Positions 8,594 to 18,076 of a stretch of 64,000 nucleotides of DNA are shown here, one piece after another; positions within the stretch are counted from its first letter, which is position 1, and every line of letters begins with the position of its first letter. The DNA comes from Candidatus Enterococcus stercoripullorum. GTDB taxonomy: Bacteria > Bacillota > Bacilli > Lactobacillales > Enterococcaceae. Below the pieces are notes generated by a model. The model ran no database searches and had not been told where the DNA came from. It saw only the letters and a list, made by a program, of their open reading frames with translations. A program made the position numbers and the translations under genes. The stretch lies in contig DWVH01000007.1 of NCBI GenBank assembly GCA_019120335.1, positions 1 through 64,000 of the forward strand, given 5' to 3'.

Positions 8594-9963
8594 TATTGAT
8601 CACCTTCTTTATTTAACAGTGCATCGAGTGCTTTTTTAGCAGCTGCTGTACTTTCTGGATTTTTTACTTCCTCAGGCGGATTTTTCATCCATTCAGGAAC
8701 TTGCTCGGTACGCACATTTCGATAATTTTGCCCCTTGCGATTGACTTGTTGATTCCGTTGTTTTTCTTTGCTTTCGTCTACAATTTTGCGTACATGAATC
8801 ATGGCCTGTTCAGGAAGCAAAATCTTTTTTTCTGACCAATCTGCTGCAATTGTACTTGTTAATTGGGCTGGCAAATTGGTGCGTTTTTGGACAATCAATA
8901 GATAATTAATTAAAAAATTGATTACCGCATTACTTAACGGACTACGCTCTACTAAATCACGAACGAGCCATTCCTCTTGATTAGATGAAAAGCTATTTTT
9001 AAACTTTTTTATTTCCCGTAAATACTCAATTGGATAATATTCTTCACATTGCAAAATTAAATCCCAATCCGCTTGCGTAAATCCTTGTTTTAAAAATCTT
9101 TCTTTGCGCAATTGAATGTCGTCAGTTTCAGGAAGCAACGTTGGTGTGTTTGAAACTTGTTCTCTGACTAATGCTTCATGCTCGAGTGCTTTTTCATCAA
9201 TTTCGCCAGTCGAAAAATTTACCGACTGTGCCAATATATCTACCAAAGTTAGCTCGTCATAACCATAAAGCGAATAAAATAAAGCTAATTTACGACAAAT
9301 CTCTTCAGTAATATTTTTTCGTTGAATAAACTTTTTAGCTGCTAAATCAAACAAAAACTGCCAATCAATAGCCACATCTTTCAAGGCTAGCTGTTCAAAA
9401 TTTTGGGTATTCTCCTGCAAATCAAGTTTATCTTTGTTTTTCTGTAACTCACCTAATGTATGTGATAGTTTTTGTTGATCAAAGGTATAAACTTCTTTAA
9501 AACTTTTCGTTACTTCTTTAAAACCTACTGTCGACAAAGTATTTTTAGTAAAGCGCATCACTAATCTTTGGTAATTAATCTCACCAATTTTTTCTAAAAG
9601 TAAAAAACTCAAGACCTCATCTTTTAAAAATTGGTTGGCCAACATTGGCATGATGATTTCATAAAAGTATTGGACAGTTTGAAATTCCTCTTCCTTGCGA
9701 TAAACTTTGAGCAACCCAATGCCTTCTAATTTTTCGCGTACACTTTCTAAATGACTAATCCCTAAATCAAGTGTATTACATAAATCCAGATGTAAGAAGG
9801 CGTCATCTGATTCATATTGTGCTTGTAATAAAAGTATTTGATATAAATTTGTTGCAAAACTGCCAATAATTGGTTGGTATAGACTAGTTAAACTGGCCCA
9901 CTCATCCGCATTGATGGTTTTTTTACAATAAACTTGATAACTATCATTAGGTAAAAGTGCCAC
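8593..9963 (-). CDS. dnaB: Replication initiation/restart protein DnaB (Gram-positive type)
   Basis: This is the Bacillus-type DnaB, a helicase co-loader that also attaches origins to the membrane; it is not the hexameric helicase. The 456-residue protein has the winged-helix N-terminal region and a C-terminal DnaD-like domain around 300-380 (YYPIEYLREIKKF, AVINFLINYLLI), followed by a basic, disordered tail. The start is GTG with GGAGGATTATC before it. It lies between nrdR and dnaI, the standard Firmicutes order. Confidence 0.92.
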   Translation of the reverse strand: MALLPNDSYQVYCKKTINADEWASLTSLYQPIIGSFATNLYQILLLQAQYESDDAFLHLDLCNTLDLGISHLESVREKLEGIGLLKVYRKEEEFQTVQYFYEIIMPMLANQFLKDEVLSFLLLEKIGEINYQRLVMRFTKNTLSTVGFKEVTKSFKEVYTFDQQKLSHTLGELQKNKDKLDLQENTQNFEQLALKDVAIDWQFLFDLAAKKFIQRKNITEEICRKLALFYSLYGYDELTLVDILAQSVNFSTGEIDEKALEHEALVREQVSNTPTLLPETDDIQLRKERFLKQGFTQADWDLILQCEEYYPIEYLREIKKFKNSFSSNQEEWLVRDLVERSPLSNAVINFLINYLLIVQKRTNLPAQLTSTIAADWSEKKILLPEQAMIHVRKIVDESKEKQRNQQVNRKGQNYRNVRTEQVPEWMKNPPEEVKNPESTAAAKKALDALLNKEGDQ

Positions 9964-9974
9964 GATAATCCTCC

Positions 9975-10448
9975 TTATTCTTCTTTATTACCTTTAGCTT
10001 TTTCGACAATTTGTTGTAATTCTTCTAAAAAGACGGACATATCCTTGAATTGACGATAGACGCTTGCAAAACGAATGTAAGAAATTTCATCAACTTTGGC
10101 TAAATCTTCCATCACATATTCGCCGATGATATTACTTGAAATTTCAGTCACGCCTTTTTCACGTACACGTCGTTCCACATGATCGACAATTTTTTCCATT
10201 TGTTCCATGCCTACTGGTCTCTTTTCAGCAGAACGAATAATTCCTCTTAATATTTTTTCGCGGTTAAACTCTTCGCGCACCCCATTTTTTTTGATGACTA
10301 ATAAAGGTGCTTCTTCTATTCTTTCAAAAGTGGTAAAACGTTGACCACAGTTTTCGCATTCTCTTCTACGTCGAATCGCCCGACCATCATCAGCTTGGCG
10401 ACTATCAATAACTCGGGAATTTTGGTGATGACATTTTGGACATTGCAT
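9975..10448 (-). CDS. nrdR: Transcriptional repressor NrdR
   Basis: Nucleotide-sensing repressor of ribonucleotide reductase genes. The product has an N-terminal zinc ribbon with CPKC (Cys3, Cys6) and CENC (Cys31, Cys34), then an ATP-cone domain (about 49-139). I start at the ATG at 10448 (157 residues, MQCPKC) because GAGGTGA is correctly spaced for it; a GTG three codons upstream (10457) lies within that ribosome-binding region. First gene of the nrdR-dnaB-dnaI-trmK-nif3-pepT run. Confidence 0.95.
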   Translation of the reverse strand: MQCPKCHHQNSRVIDSRQADDGRAIRRRRECENCGQRFTTFERIEEAPLLVIKKNGVREEFNREKILRGIIRSAEKRPVGMEQMEKIVDHVERRVREKGVTEISSNIIGEYVMEDLAKVDEISYIRFASVYRQFKDMSVFLEELQQIVEKAKGNKEE

Positions 10449-10482
10449 ATAATTCACCTCATCTATTTTCTGATTCGATTAA

Positions 10483-10491
10483 ATTATAACA
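10483..10491 (-). promoter_or_regulatory. Extended -10 promoter for the nrdR-dnaB-dnaI operon
   Basis: On the minus strand TGT-TATAAT is an extended -10. I see no convincing -35 at 17 bases. The start would be near 10476, about 28 nt before nrdR. Confidence 0.6.
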
Positions 10492-10511
10492 TGTTTCGCT
10501 TAAAAAGTGTG

Positions 10512-10556
10512 TAAAAAAAGCAATCTAATAAACGGAATTCTCGCTTATTAGATTGC
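10512..10556 (-). terminator. Terminator after the nitroreductase gene
   Basis: A 12-bp perfect stem (GCAATCTAATAA with TTATTAGATTGC) is followed on the minus strand by a run of seven T. It closes the polA-mutM-coaE-nitroreductase unit and lies just upstream of the nrdR promoter. Confidence 0.9.
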
Positions 10557-10564
10557 AAATAAGA

Positions 10565-11299
10565 TTATTTTAAAGTAAAACCTTGATCTAGTAAAAATTG
10601 TGCAAACTCTGGTCGTCTAACTATGCTGAAGAAGTCGACACTTTTTTGCGTCCATGTCGTATCGGTCTGTTGATTATTACGATTTTGGTAATAACTACGG
10701 ATTTGCTCATCATAAGTTGATAAATCAGTCAATGATGTTTGATAAGTATCTGTAGCAAGCACATTTTCTAATGGCATACGCGGTTTAATGTCGTTTTTGC
10801 TTGCAGGGTAACCAATTGTCATCGCAAACAATGGAACAGTTAATTCGGGAAGCTGTAACAATTCCTTCACGCGATATAAATCATTGCGAATACCACCAAT
10901 ATAGCAAATACCTAAATCAAAACTTTCAGCAGCAATTGCCATATTTTGAGCAGCCAAAGTCGCATCAACCATCGAAACTACCATTGATTCCATATTTCTT
11001 AAACCATCTAAAGAAACATCTTTTTTCTTTAATTGAACAGCGTGACGATAAAGATCAGCTACAAAAACATATACAACTGGTGCTTTTACCAAATGTCCGG
11101 AAAACTGCGTGATTTCAGCCAATTCATCCTTCACTTTGTTATCTTTAACTTCAATAATGGAATATGCTTGAACGAAATTGGAAGTTGAAGCACTTTGAGC
11201 ACTTTTGACCAATTTATTTTTAATTTCATCACTCACAATACGGTCGTCATAATCTCTAACAGAAACATGATTTTGCAGTAATTCTATCATTTCATTCAC
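10565..11299 (-). CDS. NADPH-dependent nitroreductase-family oxidoreductase
   Basis: A 244-residue flavin (FMN) reductase of the NfrA/NfsA group, cytoplasmic, using NADPH to reduce quinones, nitroaromatics or free flavin. The N-terminal HVSVRDYDD with the SxR motif, the central TLAAQNMAIAAESFDLGICYIGGIRN and GYPA are typical of this group. Start GTG with GAGGAAAATGTA upstream. It follows coaE by 15 nt with no terminator between, so it is probably the last gene of the polA transcript. The physiological substrate cannot be read from sequence. Confidence 0.88.
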   Translation of the reverse strand: MNEMIELLQNHVSVRDYDDRIVSDEIKNKLVKSAQSASTSNFVQAYSIIEVKDNKVKDELAEITQFSGHLVKAPVVYVFVADLYRHAVQLKKKDVSLDGLRNMESMVVSMVDATLAAQNMAIAAESFDLGICYIGGIRNDLYRVKELLQLPELTVPLFAMTIGYPASKNDIKPRMPLENVLATDTYQTSLTDLSTYDEQIRSYYQNRNNQQTDTTWTQKSVDFFSIVRRPEFAQFLLDQGFTLK

Positions 11300-11314
11300 T
11301 ACATTTTCCTCTTT

Positions 11315-11911
11315 TCAAATATATTTTCGATTGCTTAACCAAGTATCTACTTGTTGCACTGTTTTTGTTAAATCATCGGAATTATCAAATACGACTTCAG
11401 CTAATAATTTTTTCATTTCTATGGGTAGTTGACTATCAATACGTTGTTTCGCTTCTTTTTCTGTCAATTGGTTCCTTTGCATCAGACGTTCTATTTGCTG
11501 CTTAGGTGTACAATAAACCACAGCAACTTGGTCCATCCATTCATCATACCCTTTTTCATACATCAATGGCACATCAACGATTACTAACTTTTGGTTTTGG
11601 CTTGCTTGTTTGATTGCTGCCAAAATCGTTTCTTGTAAAAAGGGCGCCATTAATTCATCTAGTTGCTTTAATTTGTCTGGATAATTAAAAACAAGAGCAC
11701 CTAATACTTGACGGTCAATTTCGCCATTTTCTTGCAAGATTTCTGAGCCAAATACTTTCACTACCTCTTTGTAAGCTGGGGTATTTTTATCTAATAATTG
11801 ACGCGCAATAATATCAGCATCAACTACAGGAAAACCAAGATCGATAAAATGTTGAACGACACTACTTTTTCCTGTAGCAATACCGCCAGTGATTCCTAAT
11901 ACAAAAGCCAT
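11315..11911 (-). CDS. coaE: Dephospho-CoA kinase
   Basis: Last step of coenzyme A synthesis, phosphorylating the ribose 3'-OH of dephospho-CoA. P-loop GGIATGKS at residues 9-16, then DADIIARQLL and DVPLMYEKGYDEWMD are standard CoaE motifs. I start at the ATG at 11911 (198 residues, MAFVLGITGG); the longer frame back to 12004 only reads through mutM. GAGGAAAATA precedes the ATG, which shares one base with the mutM stop (TAATG). Confidence 0.95.
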   Translation of the reverse strand: MAFVLGITGGIATGKSSVVQHFIDLGFPVVDADIIARQLLDKNTPAYKEVVKVFGSEILQENGEIDRQVLGALVFNYPDKLKQLDELMAPFLQETILAAIKQASQNQKLVIVDVPLMYEKGYDEWMDQVAVVYCTPKQQIERLMQRNQLTEKEAKQRIDSQLPIEMKKLLAEVVFDNSDDLTKTVQQVDTWLSNRKYI

Positions 11912-12744
11912 TATTTTCCTCTTTTCTTTTGACACTTTGGACAAAAATGCGTGCCACGTTGCGCAACTTTTATTTTTTGAATGGGTGAGCCACATCGCGG
12001 ACAAGGCATGCTTTCTTGACCATAGGCATTTAATTCAACTTGAAAATTCCCTGCATCGCCTAAAGCATTGACATAGCTGCGAATCGTTGTCCCTCCCGCT
12101 TGAATAGCCTTATCTAACACTTCAATAATCGCTCGGTACAACTCTTTTATTTCTTTAGGCTTCAATTCATTAGCAGGTGTTTCGGGATGAATTTTTGCTT
12201 GCCAAAGTGCTTCATCTACATATATATTTCCCAATCCTGTTACTAATTTTTGATCAAGTAACAAAGGCTTTATCGCTTTACTAGATTTTCTTAACTGTTG
12301 TTGAAATGTTTTCAAGTCAAAAGTTTCGTCAAATGGTTCTGGACCTAATTTGGCAATTCCAGGATATTCTTCAACGTGATTTTTATGATACGCACACATA
12401 CGACCAAATTTACGCACATCTTGATAGTGTAATTGACTACCATCTGAAAAAGTGAATACTACATGGACATGCTTATTTGGTCTAGTTATTTCTGGAAAAT
12501 AATGATACTTACCTTCCATGCGTAAATGTGAAATAATGACATCTTGATCTAAACAAAAAATTAAAAACTTTCCCCTGCGTTTGATTTCATGAATGGTCTG
12601 ATTGCTAACGCGGTGATCGAAATCGCTTGGAGATAATCGTTCAATAATTTTTGGCCAAAAGACTTCTACCTTGGATATCTTTTTTCCAATTACTAATTGA
12701 CTTAACCCTTTACGAACGGTTTCTACTTCTGGTAATTCTGGCAT
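11911..12744 (-). CDS. mutM: Formamidopyrimidine-DNA glycosylase
   Basis: Bifunctional base-excision enzyme that removes 8-oxoguanine and formamidopyrimidines and nicks the abasic site. The N-terminus MPELPEVET carries the catalytic Pro2 and Glu3. The C-terminus carries a complete zinc finger, CPRC at 248-251 and CPKC at 268-271. Length 277 is normal. It lies 8 nt after polA and overlaps coaE by one base: a repair-synthesis operon common in Firmicutes. Confidence 0.96.
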   Translation of the reverse strand: MPELPEVETVRKGLSQLVIGKKISKVEVFWPKIIERLSPSDFDHRVSNQTIHEIKRRGKFLIFCLDQDVIISHLRMEGKYHYFPEITRPNKHVHVVFTFSDGSQLHYQDVRKFGRMCAYHKNHVEEYPGIAKLGPEPFDETFDLKTFQQQLRKSSKAIKPLLLDQKLVTGLGNIYVDEALWQAKIHPETPANELKPKEIKELYRAIIEVLDKAIQAGGTTIRSYVNALGDAGNFQVELNAYGQESMPCPRCGSPIQKIKVAQRGTHFCPKCQKKRGK

Positions 12745-12752
12745 ATCCTCAC

Positions 12753-15398
12753 CTACTTTGCATCATACCAAGTGTCTCCCCAACTACTATCCGTAATTAG
12801 AGGTACATGAAGGTTTACCACGTGTTCCATCACTTCTTTAACTAAGGCGTCTAGTTGTTCGACTTGATCTTTTTGCACTTCAAATACGAGCTCATCATGA
12901 ACTTGAAGAAGCATATTGGTTTGGATCTCACTTGTTTGTAGTCGTTTATCTAATTCAATCATCGCCTTTTTTAAAATATCGGCAGCAGTTCCTTGAATCG
13001 GGGAATTAATGGCTGTTCTTTCAGCAAATGAGCGCACATTAAAGTTTTTAGCATGGATATCTGGTAAATAACGACGACGATGATATAACGTTTCAACATA
13101 ACCATCTTCTTTAGCCTTTGCGACGATATCTTGCATATATTTTTTGACATTCGGATAGCGTTCAAAATACGTATCAATATATTTTTTCGCTGCTTGCCTT
13201 GAAATACCTAAGTTTTGAGATAGGCCAAAATCAGAAATACCATAGACAATACCGAAGTTTACCGCTTTAGCATCCCGGCGCATATTGCTTGTTACTTTGC
13301 TAGGATCATCAATACCAAAAACCCGCATAGCAGTAGAAGTATGAATATCTTGGCCATGGATAAATGCTTCTTTTAAGTGTTCATCATCAGAAATATCTGC
13401 AAGTACACGTAACTCAATTTGTGAATAATCGGATGAATACATAACCCAATCTTCATGGCTAGGTACAAAGGCTTGACGTATTTTCCGCCCTTCTTCTAAG
13501 CGGATTGGAATATTTTGCAGATTCGGATCAACGGAACTTAAGCGCCCGGTTTGCGTTAAAGTCTGAATATAACGTGTATGAATCTTGCCATCTAATTGAA
13601 TCACTTTTAGCAAACCTTCAATATAGGTTGATTGTAATTTTGCTAATTGGCGGTAACTTAATATTTGTTCAATTATTGGATGAGATGATTTTAACTGTTC
13701 CAACACATCAACAGCCGTAGAATAACCCGTTTTCGTTTTCTTAATAACTGGTAGGCTCAACTCTTCAAATAAAATCACACCTAATTGTTTTGGAGAGTTA
13801 ATATTGAATTCTTTACCTGCATAGTCGTAAATATTTTGTTCAATTTCCGCTAAACGAACAGCAAAATCTTGTTTCATTTGCTGCAATCGTGAAGGGTCAA
13901 CACTAATACCTGTCATTTCCATTTTGGCTAAAACATCGGCTAATGGCATCTCCATATCGGTAAATAGGTGCCATTGATTTCTATTTTCCAACTCTTTCGT
14001 TAAAATAGGCACTAAACGATGTAAGGTGTCGATTTTACGAGCTAAATGTTCATAAAAGTCATCTGGATGAGTAGGCAGCCCTTTTTTCGCACCTTTACCA
14101 TAAACTTGCTCATCACTTAAAATTTCTGTCAAACCATAATTATGGGCCACACTGCTAATATCGCTACTATTATCGGTTGTATCCAATAAATAGGCAGCCA
14201 ATAAAGTATCAAAAGTAAACGAAACATTCTTTGCCCCAAATCGAGAAAGCGCAATTTTTTGGCACTTCATGTCAAAAGTAATCAATTGCACGGCCTTTTG
14301 CACATAATCAATAAATTCTGGGCTACTTAAAATATCAAGATTATCACTCACATAGATTTTTTCTGAAGTACCAAAGGCAAATCCCACAATATCTTCTAAA
14401 TGATAATTTTCCCCAAGCATTTCAACATATAATGCTAACTTTTCAGCTTCTGGTAAATCATTTGGCCATTCTTGAATGTATTCATAAGTGATTTCTTCCA
14501 TTTCATGATCATCCATAACTACATTCATTTTATCTAAAAATGATTGAAAGTTTAATTTTCGATAGAGTTCAATTAACTCGTTTTCATTCATACCTTGATA
14601 AGCTAAATCTGCCAAAGTAATCTCAACCGGTGCTTGCACATTAATGGTCGCTAATTGTTTAGACATGAAGGCTTGTTCTTTATCATTGATTAAGTTTTCC
14701 TTCATCTTGCTTGGCTTAAACGCATCAATGTGTTCATAAATACCTTCAACAGACTCATATTGTTTTAATAATTTAATCGCTGTTTTTTCACCGACTTTAG
14801 TGACACCAGGTAAGTTATCGGATTTATCACCTGCTAGCCCCTTTAAGTCAATAATTTGCTTTGGTGTAAGGCCATCATATTTTTCGGCGATAAAAGTGGG
14901 TGTACAAACTTCTAACTCTGTCATTCCTTTGACGGTAATATACACAGTAATCTTGTCACTTACTAACTGTGTTAAGTCACGATCTCCAGAAACAACAATG
15001 ACATCAAATCCTTCATGACTAGCTTTTGTCGCTAAGGTGCCGATAATATCATCCGCTTCATAGTTAGGAAGCTCGTATTCTTTGACACCAAATCCATGAA
15101 TTAGCTGTCTAATGAAAGGCATTTGTTCTCTAAATTCACTTGGCGTTTTGGTACGTCCAGCTTTATAATCTTTAAAAATCTCCGTTCGAAATGTCGTCTT
15201 ACCAGCGTCAAAAGCCACTAAAGCATGGGTTGGCTGTTCTTGTAATAAGATCTTCTCAAACATGTTTTTGAACGTAAAAATCGCATTTGTATATAAGCCA
15301 TCTGCGTTTTTAAAATTATCCATGACATTATATAGCGCATAAAATGCTCGAAATGCCACACTATTGCCATCGACTAAAAGAATCTTTTTCTGACTCAC
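12753..15398 (-). CDS. polA: DNA polymerase I
   Basis: Fills gaps and removes Okazaki primers. The 881 residues contain an intact 5'-nuclease domain (about 1-290, ending with the GLAGDKSDNLPGV helix-hairpin-helix), a middle 3'-5' exonuclease-like domain, and the polymerase domain. Polymerase motifs A (YSSDYSQIELR), B (RRDAKAVNFGIVYG) and C (LLQVHDELVFEV) are all intact. The acidic exonuclease residues found in E. coli (DTE) are not seen; the matching segment reads LYVEML, so proofreading is probably absent, as in Bacillus-type Pol I. Start GTG with AGAGGTGC upstream. Confidence 0.97.
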   Translation of the reverse strand: MSQKKILLVDGNSVAFRAFYALYNVMDNFKNADGLYTNAIFTFKNMFEKILLQEQPTHALVAFDAGKTTFRTEIFKDYKAGRTKTPSEFREQMPFIRQLIHGFGVKEYELPNYEADDIIGTLATKASHEGFDVIVVSGDRDLTQLVSDKITVYITVKGMTELEVCTPTFIAEKYDGLTPKQIIDLKGLAGDKSDNLPGVTKVGEKTAIKLLKQYESVEGIYEHIDAFKPSKMKENLINDKEQAFMSKQLATINVQAPVEITLADLAYQGMNENELIELYRKLNFQSFLDKMNVVMDDHEMEEITYEYIQEWPNDLPEAEKLALYVEMLGENYHLEDIVGFAFGTSEKIYVSDNLDILSSPEFIDYVQKAVQLITFDMKCQKIALSRFGAKNVSFTFDTLLAAYLLDTTDNSSDISSVAHNYGLTEILSDEQVYGKGAKKGLPTHPDDFYEHLARKIDTLHRLVPILTKELENRNQWHLFTDMEMPLADVLAKMEMTGISVDPSRLQQMKQDFAVRLAEIEQNIYDYAGKEFNINSPKQLGVILFEELSLPVIKKTKTGYSTAVDVLEQLKSSHPIIEQILSYRQLAKLQSTYIEGLLKVIQLDGKIHTRYIQTLTQTGRLSSVDPNLQNIPIRLEEGRKIRQAFVPSHEDWVMYSSDYSQIELRVLADISDDEHLKEAFIHGQDIHTSTAMRVFGIDDPSKVTSNMRRDAKAVNFGIVYGISDFGLSQNLGISRQAAKKYIDTYFERYPNVKKYMQDIVAKAKEDGYVETLYHRRRYLPDIHAKNFNVRSFAERTAINSPIQGTAADILKKAMIELDKRLQTSEIQTNMLLQVHDELVFEVQKDQVEQLDALVKEVMEHVVNLHVPLITDSSWGDTWYDAK

Positions 15399-15478
15399 AA
15401 TCGCACCTCTTTTAATTGTTATTCATTTCTTCCTTTTCTATTGTAGCAGAAAATGAAATTCTTGTAGTGTGATTTCAC

Positions 15479-15843
15479 TTATTTTTCGATAATTATTTCC
15501 ATTTTATCTAATTGATAATGTGATAAGACGTCTTCAATTAGGATAATGCCTTCTTTTAATAAATCTTTGCCTTTATCAGTCAAGATAATCTGTACTTCTC
15601 GTTTATCTTCGCCTGCTTTTCGCTCAATTACGCGACAACTTTCTTCAAATTTCACGAGCATTCAGGAAGTTGCACTAATACTTAAATCACTCACTGTTAA
15701 ACTTTGACCTTGAGATTGATTTAAAAAATATAAAACATAAAATTCGTTAAGTAAGATGGCTTCAGGAATTGTCTTTAAGGCTGAGATAATCCTTGATTGA
15801 TTTCTTTTTCGATTGCTTGTAATTTCATCCATTTCTCAATCAT
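15479..15843 (-). pseudogene. Broken MarR-family regulator
   Basis: A marR-like gene begins at the ATG at 15843 with GGAGG upstream (MIEKWMKLQAIEKEI) but shifts frame after about 20 codons. The next frame continues the protein (LKTIPEAILLNEFYVLYFLNQ ... LTVSDLSIS) and then meets an in-frame TGA at about 15662-15664, after which the recognition-helix and wing part continues (MLVKFEESCRVIERK, KREVQIILTDKGKDLL) to the stop at 15479. One frameshift and one nonsense codon make it non-functional unless they are sequencing errors. A 60-residue start inside it (15661) lacks most of the HTH domain. Confidence 0.75.
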
Positions 15844-15860
15844 TGCTTTGCCTCCATTAT

Positions 15861-15880
15861 ATTTGTTTGCGCGAACAAAT
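15861..15880. promoter_or_regulatory. Palindrome upstream of the broken marR (candidate operator)
   Basis: ATTTGTTTGC and GCGAACAAAT form a 20-bp palindrome with one mismatch per arm, immediately before the marR ribosome-binding site. MarR proteins often autoregulate through such sites. Which promoter it would control is not visible. Confidence 0.5.
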
Positions 15881-15908
15881 AAATTAAAGGAAGAACACTT
15901 TGAAATTG

Positions 15909-15945
15909 CAAAAAAAGCTTGGAGATTTTTCCCCAAGCTTTTTTG
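15909..15945. terminator. Terminator after oleate hydratase (bidirectional)
   Basis: AAGCTTGG (15915-15922) pairs with CCAAGCTT (15933-15940), with an A-run on one side and a T-run on the other. It separates oleate hydratase from the marR remnant. Confidence 0.85.
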
Positions 15946-15958
15946 TTTATACTATTTA

Positions 15959-17938
15959 TTAAAGCATATCCTTTCGCAATACACCGTATTTAAGGAAAAG
16001 GTCTTCCAAAATGGTCCCTTGAATTTTCTTAATTATCGGTTTCTTCAAAGCATCTAAACCAAATGGCAATTCAATATCAAGTGGTGATTTACCATCCATT
16101 AAGCACACACTACTATTTAATAGCGCACGAACATCATAGACACTACCCCAAACTTCAGGGACGCCGCGCTCAATTGCAAATAAACCATAGACAGCTTCCA
16201 TTGCCGTACGAACAGAGTATTCTGTAGTAAAGATTGTATCACGTGGTGTTTGAGCAAATTGACCTAAGAAAGCAAAGTTTACACAACCATCAGGAATCAC
16301 ATCAGGACGGTCCCCTTTGGCACGAGGCATGAAGAATGCTGTAATATAAGGCATCATTGTTGGCACACAGACAGTATGATTAGTTGCTAACTCGTTAATC
16401 ATTTCAATTGGCACACCTAAATGATATAACCATTCTTCTGTAATTTCTTTACCAGTACATTCCTTCATTGGTTTTTGAATATAATCACCTTTCACATCAG
16501 TAAATAAGCTATATACCCAGACGCAGACTTCATCTTTTGGTTGGTCTTTGAATTGACCTTGACGATTAATAGTCCAGCTTAACAACCATGAAGAATCTTT
16601 ACAGCTGACAATACCACCAGTAACCACTTTTCCTGTTCGTGGATCGCGTTTACAAATATTGGTAATATAAGGAATAATGCGATCATCTTTTAAAGTAATC
16701 GTAGCAGACTCCCAATTGGTTTTAGAGATATCTGAGCAGAATTTTTCTGGATGGCCAAAACTAGGATCTTGTTTCGCAATATTTTTCCATAATTGCCAAC
16801 AGCCACTTTCACGAATTTCAGCATCTCCTGTTGGTACTTGATCTTGACTACCATAAATGGTGCTTTCTGTACAACTTCCATTCGTTACAAATACATAATC
16901 ATTCGTTGTAAGTTCAATTGTTTGAGCTTCATCATTCACTAAACATTCAATACGTGAAGCAATTTTTTGACCATTTTCAAATTTGAATACGACATTAGTT
17001 ACCTTCGTATTAAATTGGAAAGTCACCCCATGATCTTCCAAATATTTTTGCATTGGTAAAATTAAAGATTCATATTGATTGTATTTCGTAAATTTCAATG
17101 CAGAAAAATCAGGCAAACCAGCAATGTGATGAATGAAACGTTGGAAGTATAATTTCATTTCTAATGCTGAATGCCAATTTTCAAACGCAAACATCGTACG
17201 CCAATATAACCAAAAATTAGAGTTAAAGACTTCATCATCAAAGACTTCATCAATTCGCTTGTCATATAGGTCTTCGTCTTTAGTGAAGAAGAGTTTCATA
17301 ATTTGCATAACGCCTTCTTGACTTAGATTAAACTTACCATCTGTATGTGCATCCTGACCACGATTTTCTGTTGCACGACATAAAGAATAGTTTGGATCTT
17401 CTTTGTTCAAGCGATAATATTCATCTAATACCGATAATCCTGGTTTTTCAAGTGATGGAACGCTTCTGAATAAATCCCATAAACATTCAAAGTGATTTTC
17501 CATTTCACGTCCACCACGCATAATGTAACCGCGTGTGGAATCTAAAATACCATCACAAGCACCACCAGCAATATCCATCGCTTCTAAAATATGGATGTTT
17601 TCGCCAGGCATTTGAGCATCGCGAACCAAGAAACAAGCAGCGGCTAAAGAGGCAAGTCCACTACCAACTAAATAAGCATGTTTTTCTTCGATGCCTTTTG
17701 GTTTTTCAGGAGTGACGAAAGCTTCATAGTTCCCACTTGTATAATAAATACCCTTGCTGTTGCGTCCATCTAGCCCTCTTTCTGTATTGCGATATTCAGC
17801 TAGTCGTTTTGCCTCAGCTTTGTTAGCATCAGCTTTTTTTGTCACGTTTGCTTGTCTTTTTTTAGCTAACTGATAAGCTGCCACACTACTTCCGGCAATT
17901 AAGGCACTAGTAAGACCAAGTTTGAATTTTTTTGACAT
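15959..17938 (-). CDS. Oleate hydratase (myosin-cross-reactive antigen family)
   Basis: FAD-dependent enzyme that adds water to unsaturated fatty acids such as oleate to give hydroxy fatty acids, often a membrane-associated detoxification step in Lactobacillales and staphylococci. The dinucleotide-binding motif VGSGLASLAAA lies near residues 91-101, followed by ILEAMDIAGGACDG. The middle and C-terminal parts carry the family's conserved GGREMENHFECLWDL and FAFLGQFAQTPRDTIFTTEYSVRTAMEA-like segments. The N-terminus has a hydrophobic stretch (about 8-24) followed by a basic, Ala-rich linker, which could associate with membrane. I start at 17938 (659 residues), where AGAGG is correctly spaced. 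A tetR gene lies 138 nt upstream in the same orientation. Confidence 0.93.
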   Translation of the reverse strand: MSKKFKLGLTSALIAGSSVAAYQLAKKRQANVTKKADANKAEAKRLAEYRNTERGLDGRNSKGIYYTSGNYEAFVTPEKPKGIEEKHAYLVGSGLASLAAACFLVRDAQMPGENIHILEAMDIAGGACDGILDSTRGYIMRGGREMENHFECLWDLFRSVPSLEKPGLSVLDEYYRLNKEDPNYSLCRATENRGQDAHTDGKFNLSQEGVMQIMKLFFTKDEDLYDKRIDEVFDDEVFNSNFWLYWRTMFAFENWHSALEMKLYFQRFIHHIAGLPDFSALKFTKYNQYESLILPMQKYLEDHGVTFQFNTKVTNVVFKFENGQKIASRIECLVNDEAQTIELTTNDYVFVTNGSCTESTIYGSQDQVPTGDAEIRESGCWQLWKNIAKQDPSFGHPEKFCSDISKTNWESATITLKDDRIIPYITNICKRDPRTGKVVTGGIVSCKDSSWLLSWTINRQGQFKDQPKDEVCVWVYSLFTDVKGDYIQKPMKECTGKEITEEWLYHLGVPIEMINELATNHTVCVPTMMPYITAFFMPRAKGDRPDVIPDGCVNFAFLGQFAQTPRDTIFTTEYSVRTAMEAVYGLFAIERGVPEVWGSVYDVRALLNSSVCLMDGKSPLDIELPFGLDALKKPIIKKIQGTILEDLFLKYGVLRKDML

Positions 17939-18076
17939 ATCCATGACCTCTTTTCTAATCATTTCACAAGTTCATCATAACGCGATTAAAAAAGAGAAAC
18001 CATTTACAATTTAGCTTGAATGATAAAATTTTTGAACTAAATAGTTTACAATATAACAAAATTGATAAAATTATTG

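Noticed and set aside
16690..16881. Alternative-frame ORFs inside oleate hydratase, clpB, pdhC and pur genes
   Set aside because: They overlap strongly supported genes on the same or opposite strand and have no ribosome-binding site or recognisable protein features.
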